A stretch of 59,763 bases of DNA from Actinomycetes bacterium (GTDB lineage: Bacteria; Actinomycetota; Actinomycetes; Propionibacteriales; Propionibacteriaceae), in the NCBI GenBank assembly GCA_023392635.1, contig JAEVYS010000021.1, positions 1 to 59,763 on the forward strand. Reading direction: 5' to 3'. The position numbers were made by a program, and so were the translations under genes. The notes beneath the pieces are model-generated. The model made no database searches and was not told the DNA's origin. It saw only the letters and a list, made by a program, of their open reading frames with translations. Below are positions 17,543-25,922 of the stretch, piece after piece; the stretch's first letter is position 1, and each line of letters opens with the position of its first letter.

Positions 17543-18262
17543 GTGACCGCGTTCAGTTCGTTGCCTGTCCGCGAGGTGATCGGTGAGCTTGGCGAGGAGG
17601 ACCGCGACTGGCCGTTCACGATGGGGCCGGTCCGCCAGCTATTGGGCGAGGGGCTGGAGCTCACCGAACTCACCATCCTGGTCGGGGAGAACGGGGTCGG
17701 GAAGTCCACCATCATCGAAGCGATCGCGATGGCCTACGGCCTCAGCCCTGAGGGTGGCAGCACCTACATCAGACAGTCGGAGCGCCCCAGCGAGTCGCCG
17801 CTCCACGAACGGATCCGTCTGGTTCGTGGCATCGGCCGCTCTCGCTGGGGGTACTTCCTACGAGCCGAGACCATGCACGGGTTGTTGACCTTCCTTGAGC
17901 AGAACCCGGGGGCGACGGACCGCCCCTACCATGAGCGGTCACACGGCCAGGCATTCAACGAGCTCCTCGACACCAAGCTGGTGCACCTGGCACGCCGGGG
18001 AGGCTTCCTCGTACTGGACGAGCCCGAAGCCGGACTCTCGTTCCTCACCCAGGTCAAACTGGCCAATCAACTCGCCGAGCTTCGCGAGGACGGGATCCAG
18101 GTGCTGATGGCAACCCACTCCCCGATCCTCACCGCAACCCCAGGCGCCCGGATCATTGAACTCGACGAGGACGGATTCCACACCCGTGCCTGGAGTGAGT
18201 TGATGACCGTGGCACTGTATCGACGCTTCCTCACCGACCCCGGCTACTTCGGCCTGGAATGA
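17543..18262 (+). CDS. Predicted AAA/ABC-type ATPase
   Basis: About 239 residues. Walker A is GENGVGKST (about residue 44), Walker B with switch is FLVLDEPEAGLS (about 150), and the H-loop is in LMATHSPIL (about 180). Single-domain ATPases of this kind act in DNA repair or as defence-system motors, and also as uncharacterised cargo. I chose the GTG at 17543: a TACCCT box at 17531-17536 would place transcription start on this codon (leaderless). An ATG at 17486 is the longer alternative. No nuclease domain is attached and none lies directly downstream. Confidence 0.8.
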   Translation: MTAFSSLPVREVIGELGEEDRDWPFTMGPVRQLLGEGLELTELTILVGENGVGKSTIIEAIAMAYGLSPEGGSTYIRQSERPSESPLHERIRLVRGIGRSRWGYFLRAETMHGLLTFLEQNPGATDRPYHERSHGQAFNELLDTKLVHLARRGGFLVLDEPEAGLSFLTQVKLANQLAELREDGIQVLMATHSPILTATPGARIIELDEDGFHTRAWSELMTVALYRRFLTDPGYFGLE

Positions 18263-18351
18263 AGCCGGCGACAGCCAGCGCTGACAACCACCCATCCCGG
18301 TCGCGGCATGTCCGGATGTGTCGCAGCGGGCGCCAACTGGCGCGAAGGCAC

Positions 18352-18555
18352 CTATAGATCGAACACCATTGTTGGGTGGCTCTGCGCGCCAAGCGCGTGC
18401 AGAGCCTCATAGAGGGCGTCGGCGGCGCTCCCTCGGTATTTGGCCAGGAAGTAAGCGTTCACGGCACGAGCTCGACGGAAGGCCAGTTCGTAGTCCCCGT
18501 GCTGCGCCGCCGAATCCTGCTGGATTTCCCACGCCAACCTATCGAGCCGTTCCAC
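18352..18555 (-). CDS. Small hypothetical protein, uncertain start
   Basis: The 67-residue frame has natural composition (RLDRLAWEIQQDSAAQHGDY, then FRRARAVNAYFLAKYRGS) and ends HPTMVFDL. The GTG at 18555 is the best in-frame start, but the ribosome site is weak. Coding-like sequence also appears upstream on the same strand in another frame (about 18610-18790, containing TRLEQQWPEGAERLAALG). This may therefore be the remnant of a longer frameshifted gene. Confidence 0.4.
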   Translation of the reverse strand: MERLDRLAWEIQQDSAAQHGDYELAFRRARAVNAYFLAKYRGSAADALYEALHALGAQSHPTMVFDL

Positions 18556-18953
18556 TTCAGCCTCGACGGTCAGCTCATCGCCGCCCGGGATCGGGAGCCC
18601 ACAGCATCTAGGCCGGCAAGGGCAGCTCGGATTGCGATCTGGCCTGCCGATCAACGCCCAGAGCCGCCAGCCGCTCGGCGCCCTCGGGCCATTGCTGCTC
18701 AAGACGGGTCACCGAGGCACTTGTAGAGGTAGCACGCGCCCCCCAACGCAGTGCGACATTTCCGAGCGCTTCGCTGGCGTTCTTGACTACCGCGACGTGT
18801 CCGGAGCCGGGATGTCGGTCAGCTCAGTTGGTAACGAAGGAGGCCGATTTGTTCGGCGAGGACGGCAGCGTCCGGGGACGCGTCCGATGGCGAGTCCGAT
18901 CAGGCAGTCCAGGCCGTGGTCTTCGAAGGACTGATTCGGTGCAGTCGTCTCTA
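18556..18953. other. Gap with a possible decayed coding frame
   Basis: Holds a minus-strand stretch (about 18610-18790) that reads like protein but has a stop just upstream and only a GTG start at 18699-18730 range. It looks like gene decay. No RNA gene or repeat is seen. Confidence 0.3.
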
Positions 18954-19637
18954 TCACTGTCCTTGCTGGCCGCCGACGCGCGCCAGGTGGCGACCAAGGA
19001 AGATGAACCAGGCCGGCCAACTCAGCCAGGCCACCCCGCCGAGGGCGCCGCCAACCGCCTGCAGGACCGTGCTCACCGCGCTGCCCGAGACGGCGAGGAA
19101 GGACGTGCCGACCATGACCAAGGCGGCCAGCAGGGACACGGCGAACCCGATCCCGAACCGGCTGACGCGCCGCGGTACGCCCGGGTCGGTGAGGAAGCGT
19201 CGGTTGAGCCAGAGCATCCAGAGCACCTGGAGCAGGATCACTGCCATCGATACCGCTGTGGACTGTTCGAATCCCAATCGTCCTGCGACCAGCAGGAAGC
19301 TCGAGGCGGCTGCGACGAGGGACGCGCCGGCCATCAGCCACATTCCAGACCGCCCCCACCGACCACGGGTGGCTCGGCGGCTGACCACTGGGATCAACGC
19401 GGCGAGCATGAGGTTTGCGATGCCAGTGAGGAGGTCGTTGATCGGACCCCAGGGCGCGGGGCTTCCACCCCATCCGATCGAGATGAACATCACGAGCAGG
19501 AACAGTGCGGATGTGAAGGTCAGCACACCCAGCACGATCGACCACTGCCCCCAGAATCGCGTCGGTTCAGGCCCGGTCCGCTCACCGCCGGGGCGAACCA
19601 CCTGTATTGGCCGCTCAAGGCGACCTATCCGGACCAT
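18954..19637 (-). CDS. Multi-pass membrane protein of unknown function
   Basis: 227 residues with about six hydrophobic segments (for example WSIVLGVLTFTSALFLLVMF, LTGIANLMLAALIPVV, SMAVILLQVLWMLWL and GIGFAVSLLAALVMVG). The N-terminal 30 residues are basic and cytoplasmic. It ends in a Gln-rich tail. It lies 22 nt downstream of an SRPBCC gene on the same strand and is probably co-transcribed with it under the adjacent TetR regulator. Confidence 0.7.
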   Translation of the reverse strand: MVRIGRLERPIQVVRPGGERTGPEPTRFWGQWSIVLGVLTFTSALFLLVMFISIGWGGSPAPWGPINDLLTGIANLMLAALIPVVSRRATRGRWGRSGMWLMAGASLVAAASSFLLVAGRLGFEQSTAVSMAVILLQVLWMLWLNRRFLTDPGVPRRVSRFGIGFAVSLLAALVMVGTSFLAVSGSAVSTVLQAVGGALGGVAWLSWPAWFIFLGRHLARVGGQQGQ

Positions 19638-19659
19638 GACGACCTGCCTTTCATCGCCA

Positions 19660-20118
19660 CTAGGGGCGCGGGGTGTGCGCGTCGGATGATTCGAGGAGCA
19701 CCTTGAGTGCGGCCCCGTTGCTGCGGGCGTCGCGGGCCAGGAGGCGGGCCAGCAGCGGCGACACGACTCGAAATGCGCCGTGGACCCGGAAGTCCATCCG
19801 GCTGGTCAGCCGACATCCCCCACTGGCGATCGGATCGACCCGGTACGACGCGGTCCCGGTGAGCCAGCCCTCCGGTATCTCGAACTCGACGAAGCGGCCC
19901 GGCTCGAACCGGGTGAAACGGTTGCGCGACTCGATCCGGCGGCTGGCTAACCGACGGACGAAGACATGCTGGGTGCCGACCCCGATCGGTCCGTCGGTGA
20001 CTCGTCGGACCTCGGCGAGACCGTCCTGCCACCGCGGTGCATTGGTGTGGTCGGCGACAAAGGCAAACACGTCGTCAGCGAGGCGTTCGATCTCGATGTG
20101 GAACTCGATGCTGATCAT
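19660..20118 (-). CDS. SRPBCC (START-like) domain protein
   Basis: 152 residues from the ATG at 20118 (GGAGAG upstream). It begins with the pattern of the polyketide-cyclase/START superfamily: ISIEFHIEIERLADDVFAFV, then DHTNAPRWQDGLAEV, with later beta strands and a C-terminal helix ending in AALKVLLES. Such proteins form a cavity for hydrophobic ligands. It is divergently transcribed from a TetR regulator, which probably represses it, and is followed by a membrane protein. It is cargo, unrelated to transfer. Confidence 0.83.
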   Translation of the reverse strand: MISIEFHIEIERLADDVFAFVADHTNAPRWQDGLAEVRRVTDGPIGVGTQHVFVRRLASRRIESRNRFTRFEPGRFVEFEIPEGWLTGTASYRVDPIASGGCRLTSRMDFRVHGAFRVVSPLLARLLARDARSNGAALKVLLESSDAHTPRP

Positions 20119-20206
20119 GCTGCTCTCCGTTGGTGCCGCGGACGTGAAGACTTCCACGTTTACTAGTGCGGCACTCTAGTGTTCGACTTCCACTATGCTC
20201 TTGGGT
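20119..20206. promoter_or_regulatory. Divergent promoter with likely TetR operator
   Basis: The region between the SRPBCC and TetR genes carries an ACTAG...CTAGT imperfect palindrome (about 20162-20180) flanked by direct repeats GACTTCCAC (about 20150 and 20185). A TATGCT -10 box at 20194-20199 would start a leaderless TetR mRNA at the GTG at 20207. Confidence 0.55.
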
Positions 20207-20830
20207 GTGGCACAGGTCAAGGGCAAACGGCGGCACAAAGCAGAGCTCACCCGGCGCCGGCTCCTCCACGCCGCACACCAGGAGTTCCTCGACAGCGGCT
20301 TCCACGGAGCCACGATGGCCGCCATCGCAGACCGAGCCGGCGTTGCCGCCCAGACCGTCTACTTCGTGTTCCACACCAAAGCCGAGCTCCTCAGCGCCGT
20401 CATCGACGCCGCCGTCCTCGGCGATGACCCACCGACCATCCCCCAAGCCACCGACTGGTGGGCCGGCATGCACGACGCCGTCAGTGCCGAGGAGGTCCTG
20501 CGCCAGTTCGTTCAGGGAGCCGGACCCGTGCTGGCCCGTGCCGCCCAGATCTCCGAGGTCCTACGGGCCGCCGCGCTCGCAGACCCCGAACTCCGCACAA
20601 TCTCCGAACGCCACGACCAACTCCAGGCGACCGCATACCGCCAAGTGGTGGACCTCGCCGCAAGCAAGGGCCCCTTACGCAGCGACCTCACCCCAGAGAC
20701 CGCCACCGACCTGCTCCTCACCCTGTGCGGCGACAGCACTTACACCCAACTCACCACCGCCCGCGGCTGGACACACGACCAGACCACCACCTGGCTCGCC
20801 GACGCCACACCCCGACTCCTCCTTCCCTGA
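20207..20830 (+). CDS. TetR-family transcriptional regulator
   Basis: 207 residues. The N-terminal HTH domain has the TetR signature: LTRRRLLHAAHQEFLDSGFH, then MAAIADRAGVAAQTVYFVF and HTKAELLSAV. The remainder is a helical ligand-binding domain ending in the LLTLCGDSTYTQL and TTTWLADA segments typical of the family. It is divergent from the SRPBCC-membrane protein pair, and the shared 88-bp region holds a palindrome, so it most likely represses that pair and itself. The ATG at 20195 lies inside the -10 box; I prefer the leaderless GTG at 20207. Confidence 0.9.
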   Translation: MAQVKGKRRHKAELTRRRLLHAAHQEFLDSGFHGATMAAIADRAGVAAQTVYFVFHTKAELLSAVIDAAVLGDDPPTIPQATDWWAGMHDAVSAEEVLRQFVQGAGPVLARAAQISEVLRAAALADPELRTISERHDQLQATAYRQVVDLAASKGPLRSDLTPETATDLLLTLCGDSTYTQLTTARGWTHDQTTTWLADATPRLLLP

Positions 20831-20978
20831 CAGACAGGCGTTGCGACGCCATCAAAGACAAGCAAGACCAGCCGCACGCTTCTCGACCGAACATCCGCAG
20901 ATCGGCATGAGCGCGAGCTTTGGTCATGGCGCCATGTCGGTCAGGAGTTGCGTCGCCGTCGCCGGCGAGCGCTCGCCA

Positions 20979-21620
20979 CTACTGCCTGGCCCGGTACAGC
21001 TCTCCGGTCTCTGGGTCGAGGAGTTCGCCGCTCGCTTGTCGAACTAGGTGGAGGCCGGGTGGTGCGGGCCGCGGTCCTGGTGCGGTCAGCTCCGCTACGT
21101 CCGCAGCGAAGAGGCGTTCTCGTTCGGTGGCGTTGCCGCGGCTGATGAATCGTGCATGTCTTGCTGCGGCTGGCCAGTGGCTGTGGTGTTCGTCGCAGCT
21201 GTTCTTGGTGCGGGTCCTGACGCGTTCGAGGAAGCCGGGGATGCCGAAGCGGTGCCATTCTTCGAGGGCGCTGCTGGTGGGGTCAATGCCAGCGCGGCGG
21301 CGTTGGTCGGCGAGGACGGCGATCTCGTGGACGAGGTGGGGGTGTTGGGGCCAGCAGGCGGGGATCATGCCGGCGTTATGGTCCCAGACGTACTCGTGGT
21401 TGAACCAGGTCACGAAGTCGTCGAGCCACGCCCATAGTTCGCGACGTAGCGCGGGGTTGGTGCAGCTTGCCGGGTCCCAGGGCCGGGGAAGTTTCGCCGG
21501 GTTGCCGATCCGCTTCTTGTCCGCTTCGGTGCCGTTCGCGGACAGGTACAGGTTTCTGTAGGCCTTCTGAAGTTCGACGCTGTCCGGGGGTGGGAACTGC
21601 AGGACGAGCGGCTCGTTCAT
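20979..21620 (-). CDS. DUF4913 protein, last gene of the conjugation operon
   Basis: 213 residues. The middle part fits DUF4913, an actinobacterial mobile-element family: AWLDDFVTWFNHEYVWD, then IPACWPQHPHLVHEIAVLAD. The protein ends with a peptide of the form DPETGELYRARQ. Its ATG overlaps the stop of the coupling-protein gene (21617-21620). The conserved position next to the coupling protein suggests a role in substrate presentation or transfer regulation, but no activity is known to me. Confidence 0.75.
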   Translation of the reverse strand: MNEPLVLQFPPPDSVELQKAYRNLYLSANGTEADKKRIGNPAKLPRPWDPASCTNPALRRELWAWLDDFVTWFNHEYVWDHNAGMIPACWPQHPHLVHEIAVLADQRRRAGIDPTSSALEEWHRFGIPGFLERVRTRTKNSCDEHHSHWPAAARHARFISRGNATERERLFAADVAELTAPGPRPAPPGLHLVRQASGELLDPETGELYRARQ

Positions 21621-23056
21621 CGCGGGTCGTCCCGTCGCTGGGCGAGCGCGGCCACGACGCGGGCTTCGCTTGCGATCGCCTGGTCGCGTCCGACCTGAAG
21701 CTCCTGTCGCTTCTCGCGCTGCTGGACGAGGAGTTGCCGTCCGGTCTTGCCATCGATGCAGCGGCTGAGCCGGGCGATGATCGGCTTGCTGTTCTCAGCG
21801 ACGACGAGGGCGTGTTTCTCGGGGAGCTGGCGGACTTCCTCGGGTCTCAGGATGAGCATGTCGTCGCCATGGGCGGTGCGTCCGCCGGTTTGTCCGAGTT
21901 GCCAGGTGGTGCGGGTGACGCGGGTAGTGCCGACGAGGTCGGAGACCTCCTTGTTGAAGCCGACATCTTTGCTGCCGCCGAACACGATCAGCACGTTGGT
22001 GAGGCCGAACAGGGCGCGGGCGTCGGTGTCGCCGAAGATCGATGCGAGTTGCCGCCAGGTCTGGGCGGCGTAGATGAACGAGATCCCCAGCGCCCGCTCG
22101 TTCGCCATCCTCGTGCGCAGCGTCGGCAGGGGTGCGGTGGACGGCAGTTCGTCCAGGCAGACGAGCATGGGTGGGCACAGCCGTCCCCACGGGCTGGCGT
22201 TCGCGAGTTGCAGGGCGGTGTCGAGGACGTGTTCGGTGAGGGCGGTCATCAGCGGGGAGGCGGAGGCGTAGGGGTCTTCGCGTCCGAGCAGGTAGAACGT
22301 GCCGCGGGCTCGGATGATGGCAGCGAAATCGGTGGCCTGGCGGCCTGGTCGTGGAACGCAGCGAGCCCGGATGTCGGGTTGGAAGAACAGGCTCATGGCC
22401 TGTTGGACGGTGGTGATGGTGTTGCCGGTGGTGCGGTCGTCGCCCGTGAGCGCTCCCCGCAGCAGTCCGTGCCAGAAGTGGGCGGAGCCGGGGTGGTTGA
22501 GCAGGATCTCTTCGGGTTCGTGGGTGGCCTGCGGTCGGGCGACCCATTCCAGGAGCCGGTCGAGGCTGTGGCCGGCGAGAGCGGCGGCGTGGAAGTAGCA
22601 CTGCAGCACCTTCGCTGACTGGGCGGCGTAGAACCGGGCGGCGGCGTCCCCGGAGCCGCTGCTGGCCCCGGCTTTGATGGTGCCGGCGGTGAACGCCTTG
22701 GCTCGGCGTTCCGCGACGAATGGGTCGATGCAGCCGACGATCGGGTCCCAGACGAGTTCGTCCAGTCCTGGGGCCTGGGCGAACGGGTCGAGCACCGCCG
22801 CGGGACGCTTGTTGTTGCGGCGGGCGGTGTAGGTGAGCAGCAGGTCGTCGGCTTTGGTAAGGGTGACAAGCGCCGCGCCGGGTGCGGCGAGGAGGGCGGG
22901 GGTGAGCAGGTCGAGGGTCTTGCCGGAGCCTTGGGGGCCGATGACGCCGGCGGTTCGATCCCACGGGCACCACAGCTCGCCGCCGCGGGGCTCGTGCGCC
23001 GTCCCGATCCGCCAGCCGACCTGGGTCGGGTCGAAGCGTCGTCTCGTGTTCGGCAT
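21617..23056 (-). CDS. Type IV coupling protein (VirD4/TraG-like ATPase)
   Basis: 479 residues. Walker A is GPQGSGKT (about residue 45) and Walker B is MLVCLDELPS (about 290). It also has the TraG-family segments TIIAAQ-like ISFIYAAQTWRQL and a C-terminal NSKPIIARLSRC. It docks the relaxase-DNA complex to the secretion channel and pumps DNA. The usual N-terminal membrane segments are absent, so membrane anchoring may come from a neighbouring small membrane protein (24337-24828). The start is the ATG at 23056. Confidence 0.9.
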   Translation of the reverse strand: MPNTRRRFDPTQVGWRIGTAHEPRGGELWCPWDRTAGVIGPQGSGKTLDLLTPALLAAPGAALVTLTKADDLLLTYTARRNNKRPAAVLDPFAQAPGLDELVWDPIVGCIDPFVAERRAKAFTAGTIKAGASSGSGDAAARFYAAQSAKVLQCYFHAAALAGHSLDRLLEWVARPQATHEPEEILLNHPGSAHFWHGLLRGALTGDDRTTGNTITTVQQAMSLFFQPDIRARCVPRPGRQATDFAAIIRARGTFYLLGREDPYASASPLMTALTEHVLDTALQLANASPWGRLCPPMLVCLDELPSTAPLPTLRTRMANERALGISFIYAAQTWRQLASIFGDTDARALFGLTNVLIVFGGSKDVGFNKEVSDLVGTTRVTRTTWQLGQTGGRTAHGDDMLILRPEEVRQLPEKHALVVAENSKPIIARLSRCIDGKTGRQLLVQQREKRQELQVGRDQAIASEARVVAALAQRRDDPR

Positions 23057-23058
23057 GG

Positions 23059-24162
23059 TCAGATGGCGATGCCGGGTGCCGGCGGCGGGATGACCGGCGG
23101 CTCGGGACGCCGGATCGGTGTTGGCGTGATCGTCTCCCACACCTCGGGTTCGGACGGGGTGTGGAGGGCGGTGCGCACGCGGGGCTCGGCGTCGGCGAGC
23201 ACGTCGTCGCGGATGTACTCCCACGCCGAGGGTGGGACGACCTGGTCGATGAGCTGGCTGAGGAGCCTGACTTGGCCGGTGGGGGGTGCGTCGGGGTTGA
23301 GGTCGAGGGACCGGTCGAGGGCGACGACGGCGCTGGCCCCGTCGCCGATGACCCAGGCGGCCATGCCGGCCAGGTACAGCGGTGCTTCGGCGCCGTAGGC
23401 GGGCACCTGGTTGACGACATCGCGCCACAGGGCCAAATGCTCCGGCGCGTTCTCGCGAGTGATCGACAGCACGGCGAGGCTCTGCGCGGACGGGTTCTGG
23501 GCCAGGACGGCCAGCGCGATCGCGTCATCGAGCGGGACGTGCACTCGCGAGTGTTCGGTGACGTCGACCGGCTGGTCGGGCAGGTTGCGGCCGATCAACT
23601 CGGCGGTGCGGGCAAGGATGGCGTCGGTGTCGCGGGGTCTGGGGAGGGTGTCGAGGACGGCGCCGATGCGGGTGGCGAGCTGGTCGCTGTCCGGGGCGCT
23701 GGCGAACGCGGCCTGCAGGTCGCGCCGGTTGGGCCGCAGGGTGAGGCCGTAACTGGCGGCCTGGGTGGCGATCTCGCCAGTCGGGTCGATGGTGCCGGTT
23801 TCGCCGTCGGCGAGTTCCCAGGTGTCGGCGTCGACGAGCATGGTCTGCCGGTCGGCGTGGTCAGACAGGTGGGCGTCAGCGCGGTGGAGCATGTCCCAGC
23901 CGGAGGGGTGGTCGTGGGTGTAGGCGACCAGGAACGCGTCGGCGTCCGGGAACCGGTTCCAGATCCGGTCGAGGAGGTCCTCGGCGGCGCCCGGGGCACC
24001 GATGTCATCGAGGTCGACGCGGGCCGTGACTTCGACCCGGTTGCTACGGGTGACGACGACGACCAGGGACTCGTCGGGGGTGAACCCGACCAGGTAGGGG
24101 ATCAGTTCGGCGACCTCGCCGGGATGGTGCATCCGCAGGCGCGGGATGTCGTTTTCGCTCAT
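23059..24162 (-). CDS. DUF4192 family protein
   Basis: 367 residues from the ATG at 24162 with GAAGGAG ahead of it. It opens with the DUF4192 pattern LRMHHPGEVAELIPYLVGF, then PDESLVVVV, and has a helical second half with a TPR-like ALDRSLDLNPDAPPTGQVR segment. DUF4192 is common in actinobacterial chromosomes and mobile elements; its activity is unknown. The C-terminal tail carries PEVWETITPTP (EVWET at residues 340-344), a motif repeated in three other proteins of this element, followed by a Pro-rich end. Confidence 0.8.
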   Translation of the reverse strand: MSENDIPRLRMHHPGEVAELIPYLVGFTPDESLVVVVTRSNRVEVTARVDLDDIGAPGAAEDLLDRIWNRFPDADAFLVAYTHDHPSGWDMLHRADAHLSDHADRQTMLVDADTWELADGETGTIDPTGEIATQAASYGLTLRPNRRDLQAAFASAPDSDQLATRIGAVLDTLPRPRDTDAILARTAELIGRNLPDQPVDVTEHSRVHVPLDDAIALAVLAQNPSAQSLAVLSITRENAPEHLALWRDVVNQVPAYGAEAPLYLAGMAAWVIGDGASAVVALDRSLDLNPDAPPTGQVRLLSQLIDQVVPPSAWEYIRDDVLADAEPRVRTALHTPSEPEVWETITPTPIRRPEPPVIPPPAPGIAI

Positions 24163-24176
24163 CGGCGGTTTCTCCT

Positions 24177-24359
24177 TCACGGGGTTGGGGATGGGTCTAG
24201 ATGCCGGGCCAGCGGCGGGACAGCCGCCAGCCGAATCGCCTGAAACCGGGAGCTGGGGTGGATCGCCCGGACGGTCTCCCACACCTCCTCCTCCGGCGGC
24301 GACGGTGGCGCCGCCCGCTCGGCGGGTGCGCGGGGGTCAGGGGGTGGGGTGGTAGCCAT
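24177..24359 (-). CDS. Small Pro-rich protein with EVWET motif
   Basis: 60 residues. A Pro/Ala/Arg-rich N-terminus precedes PPEEEVWETVRAIHPSSRF (EVWET at residues 25-29). The start overlaps the end of the upstream membrane-protein gene by 23 bases and the stop is just ahead of the DUF4192 ribosome site, as expected for a gene in this tightly packed operon. The shared motif with DUF4192, ArdC-like and 441-residue proteins supports it being real. Function unknown. Confidence 0.6.
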   Translation of the reverse strand: MATTPPPDPRAPAERAAPPSPPEEEVWETVRAIHPSSRFQAIRLAAVPPLARHLDPSPTP

Positions 24360-24828
24360 CGTGGTGTCCTTCCTTGGTGGCGGACGGGGTGAGGTCGGGC
24401 CGGATGATCGGGGCGACCCGGCGGAGCCGGCTGATCCCGAGGAGCTGCTCGGCCTCAGCGGCGCTGGCCATGCCGTGCATCCGGCCGGGCCCCCACCGGC
24501 GCAGTCCCCAGATGGTGGCGGTGATGGTCGCGGCGAGTACGACGACTTGGATGGTGATCAGCCAGCCATACAGGGCGACCGTCCCCGCCGCCTGATGATG
24601 GAGGGAGAGGCCGGCGGTGGGGTCGCCGGCCAGCACTCGGGGCAGGCTCGTGAACAGGTTCCTGCCCTCAGGCCAGGCCCAGCCGGCGCCGGCGGTCCAA
24701 TTGGCGACCGAGCGCGCGAGGTGGACGCCGAGGCAGGCGAGCAGCAGCCAGCCGGCGAGGATGCCGGCGGGGATCTCCCACGTGAACGGGTAGGGGTCGC
24801 GGCGGCGGTCGGCCTGGGCGACGGTCAT
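24337..24828 (-). CDS. Small membrane protein of the conjugation operon
   Basis: 163 residues with two or three membrane segments (IPAGILAGWLLLACLGVHLA and TVALYGWLITIQVVVLAATI) and a cytoplasmic C-terminal domain (AEQLLGISRLRRVAPIIRP). It is coupled to the lytic transglycosylase gene (ATGA at 24825-24828). The soluble tail resembles the N-terminal region expected of a coupling protein, so it could serve as the membrane anchor for the VirD4-like ATPase two genes downstream. That role is inferred. Confidence 0.7.
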   Translation of the reverse strand: MTVAQADRRRDPYPFTWEIPAGILAGWLLLACLGVHLARSVANWTAGAGWAWPEGRNLFTSLPRVLAGDPTAGLSLHHQAAGTVALYGWLITIQVVVLAATITATIWGLRRWGPGRMHGMASAAEAEQLLGISRLRRVAPIIRPDLTPSATKEGHHDGYHPTP

Positions 24829-25922
24829 CGCGCGTCTCCTGTCGAGGCGTGGAAGCTGACGTGGACGTGGTTCTTGTGCGCCAGGGTGGGGTTGGAGTTG
24901 CCGTACGGGTGCCGGTAGGGCCGCCAGCTGCCGCTCGCTGAGGGATTCCACTTGCGGACGTCCCAGATGATGTACTTCACCCGCAGCGCCTTGGCGTGGG
25001 CCTGGACCCAGTGGGCGACCCGCCAGCCGTACGCGTTCCCGGCTCGGGAACTCCATCTGGGGATCATGAAGTCGACCGCGAGACCGGTGCAGTGGTCGGA
25101 GAAGCGGCACGTCGATGACGACGCCGCCCGGCGTCCGCCGATGGACGTGATGGCCGGGAACGCCTGCTTGATGCACCGCAGCCCGTGCAGCGCGGTCGCG
25201 CGCAGGCCATGTTCGGCTCCCGAGCCTGAGGGTGGGCAGGTGTCGTCGTAGCCGGGCAGGTCGCCGCCGAGCCCGAAGCAGTCGGACGGATCACCCGCCT
25301 CGACGACCGCGCCGGCCTTGCCGGCGTAGCTCCACGCATAGAACAGGACGTCGTTGCGGTAGGAGATGCTGCGGTTGTAGGCCCACAGGGCCCGGATCAC
25401 CCCGGCCTGGCCGGTATGGACGCCGGATCGGACCAGATAGTTCGCGGCGGAGTGGATCGAGTCTGCATCGGAGTGGATGTCGCGGCGTCCGTCGCCATCC
25501 CCGTCCACCCCGTAGGCGGCAAAGGTCATCGGCATGAACTGCATCAACCCCTGCGCCCCCGCCGTGCTGGTGCGGTTGTTGCGGCCGTGGCGGGTCTCGG
25601 CCATCCCGATCCCGGCCAACAGCTCCCACGGCACCCGATACCGGTTCCCGGCTGCCACGTATAGGGCCTTGATGGGTGCGGGGATGGTCTGGGCGGGGCT
25701 GGTCAGTGATTGGTAGCGGGGTGTCCCCCACTTCGGCAGGCTGGACTGCCCGGTGGCCGCGAGTGTGGTGGTGGTGTCGGTGTCGTAGGCGCTGCACGGG
25801 TCGAGCCGGATCTGTTCGGCGACCGCGGGTGCGACGACGACGGTGGCCATGGTGAGGATGCCGATCGGGACCGCGCCGAACACGATCAGGATGAGCGCCA
25901 TGAGGCCGATTCCCCACTTCAT
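24825..25922 (-). CDS. Lytic transglycosylase with C-terminal M15-like domain
   Basis: 365 residues. One N-terminal membrane segment (LMALILIVFGAVPIGILTMA) precedes a lytic transglycosylase fold: the catalytic Glu lies in LAGIGMAETRHGRNN, with AGAQGLMQFMP and the ALWAYNRSISYRNDV segment. A linker leads to a C-terminal domain with CTGLAVDFMIP and HKNHVHVSFH resembling the D-Ala-D-Ala carboxypeptidase/M15 His motifs. It would open the cell wall for the secretion channel, as VirB1-like enzymes do. It is coupled on both sides. Confidence 0.87.
   Translation of the reverse strand: MKWGIGLMALILIVFGAVPIGILTMATVVVAPAVAEQIRLDPCSAYDTDTTTTLAATGQSSLPKWGTPRYQSLTSPAQTIPAPIKALYVAAGNRYRVPWELLAGIGMAETRHGRNNRTSTAGAQGLMQFMPMTFAAYGVDGDGDGRRDIHSDADSIHSAANYLVRSGVHTGQAGVIRALWAYNRSISYRNDVLFYAWSYAGKAGAVVEAGDPSDCFGLGGDLPGYDDTCPPSGSGAEHGLRATALHGLRCIKQAFPAITSIGGRRAASSSTCRFSDHCTGLAVDFMIPRWSSRAGNAYGWRVAHWVQAHAKALRVKYIIWDVRKWNPSASGSWRPYRHPYGNSNPTLAHKNHVHVSFHASTGDAR

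Noticed and set aside
24177..24359. DUF4192 protein extended upstream to include the 60-residue frame
   Set aside because: The two are in different reading contexts with a stop at 24177, and DUF4192 has its own strong ribosome site ahead of 24162.
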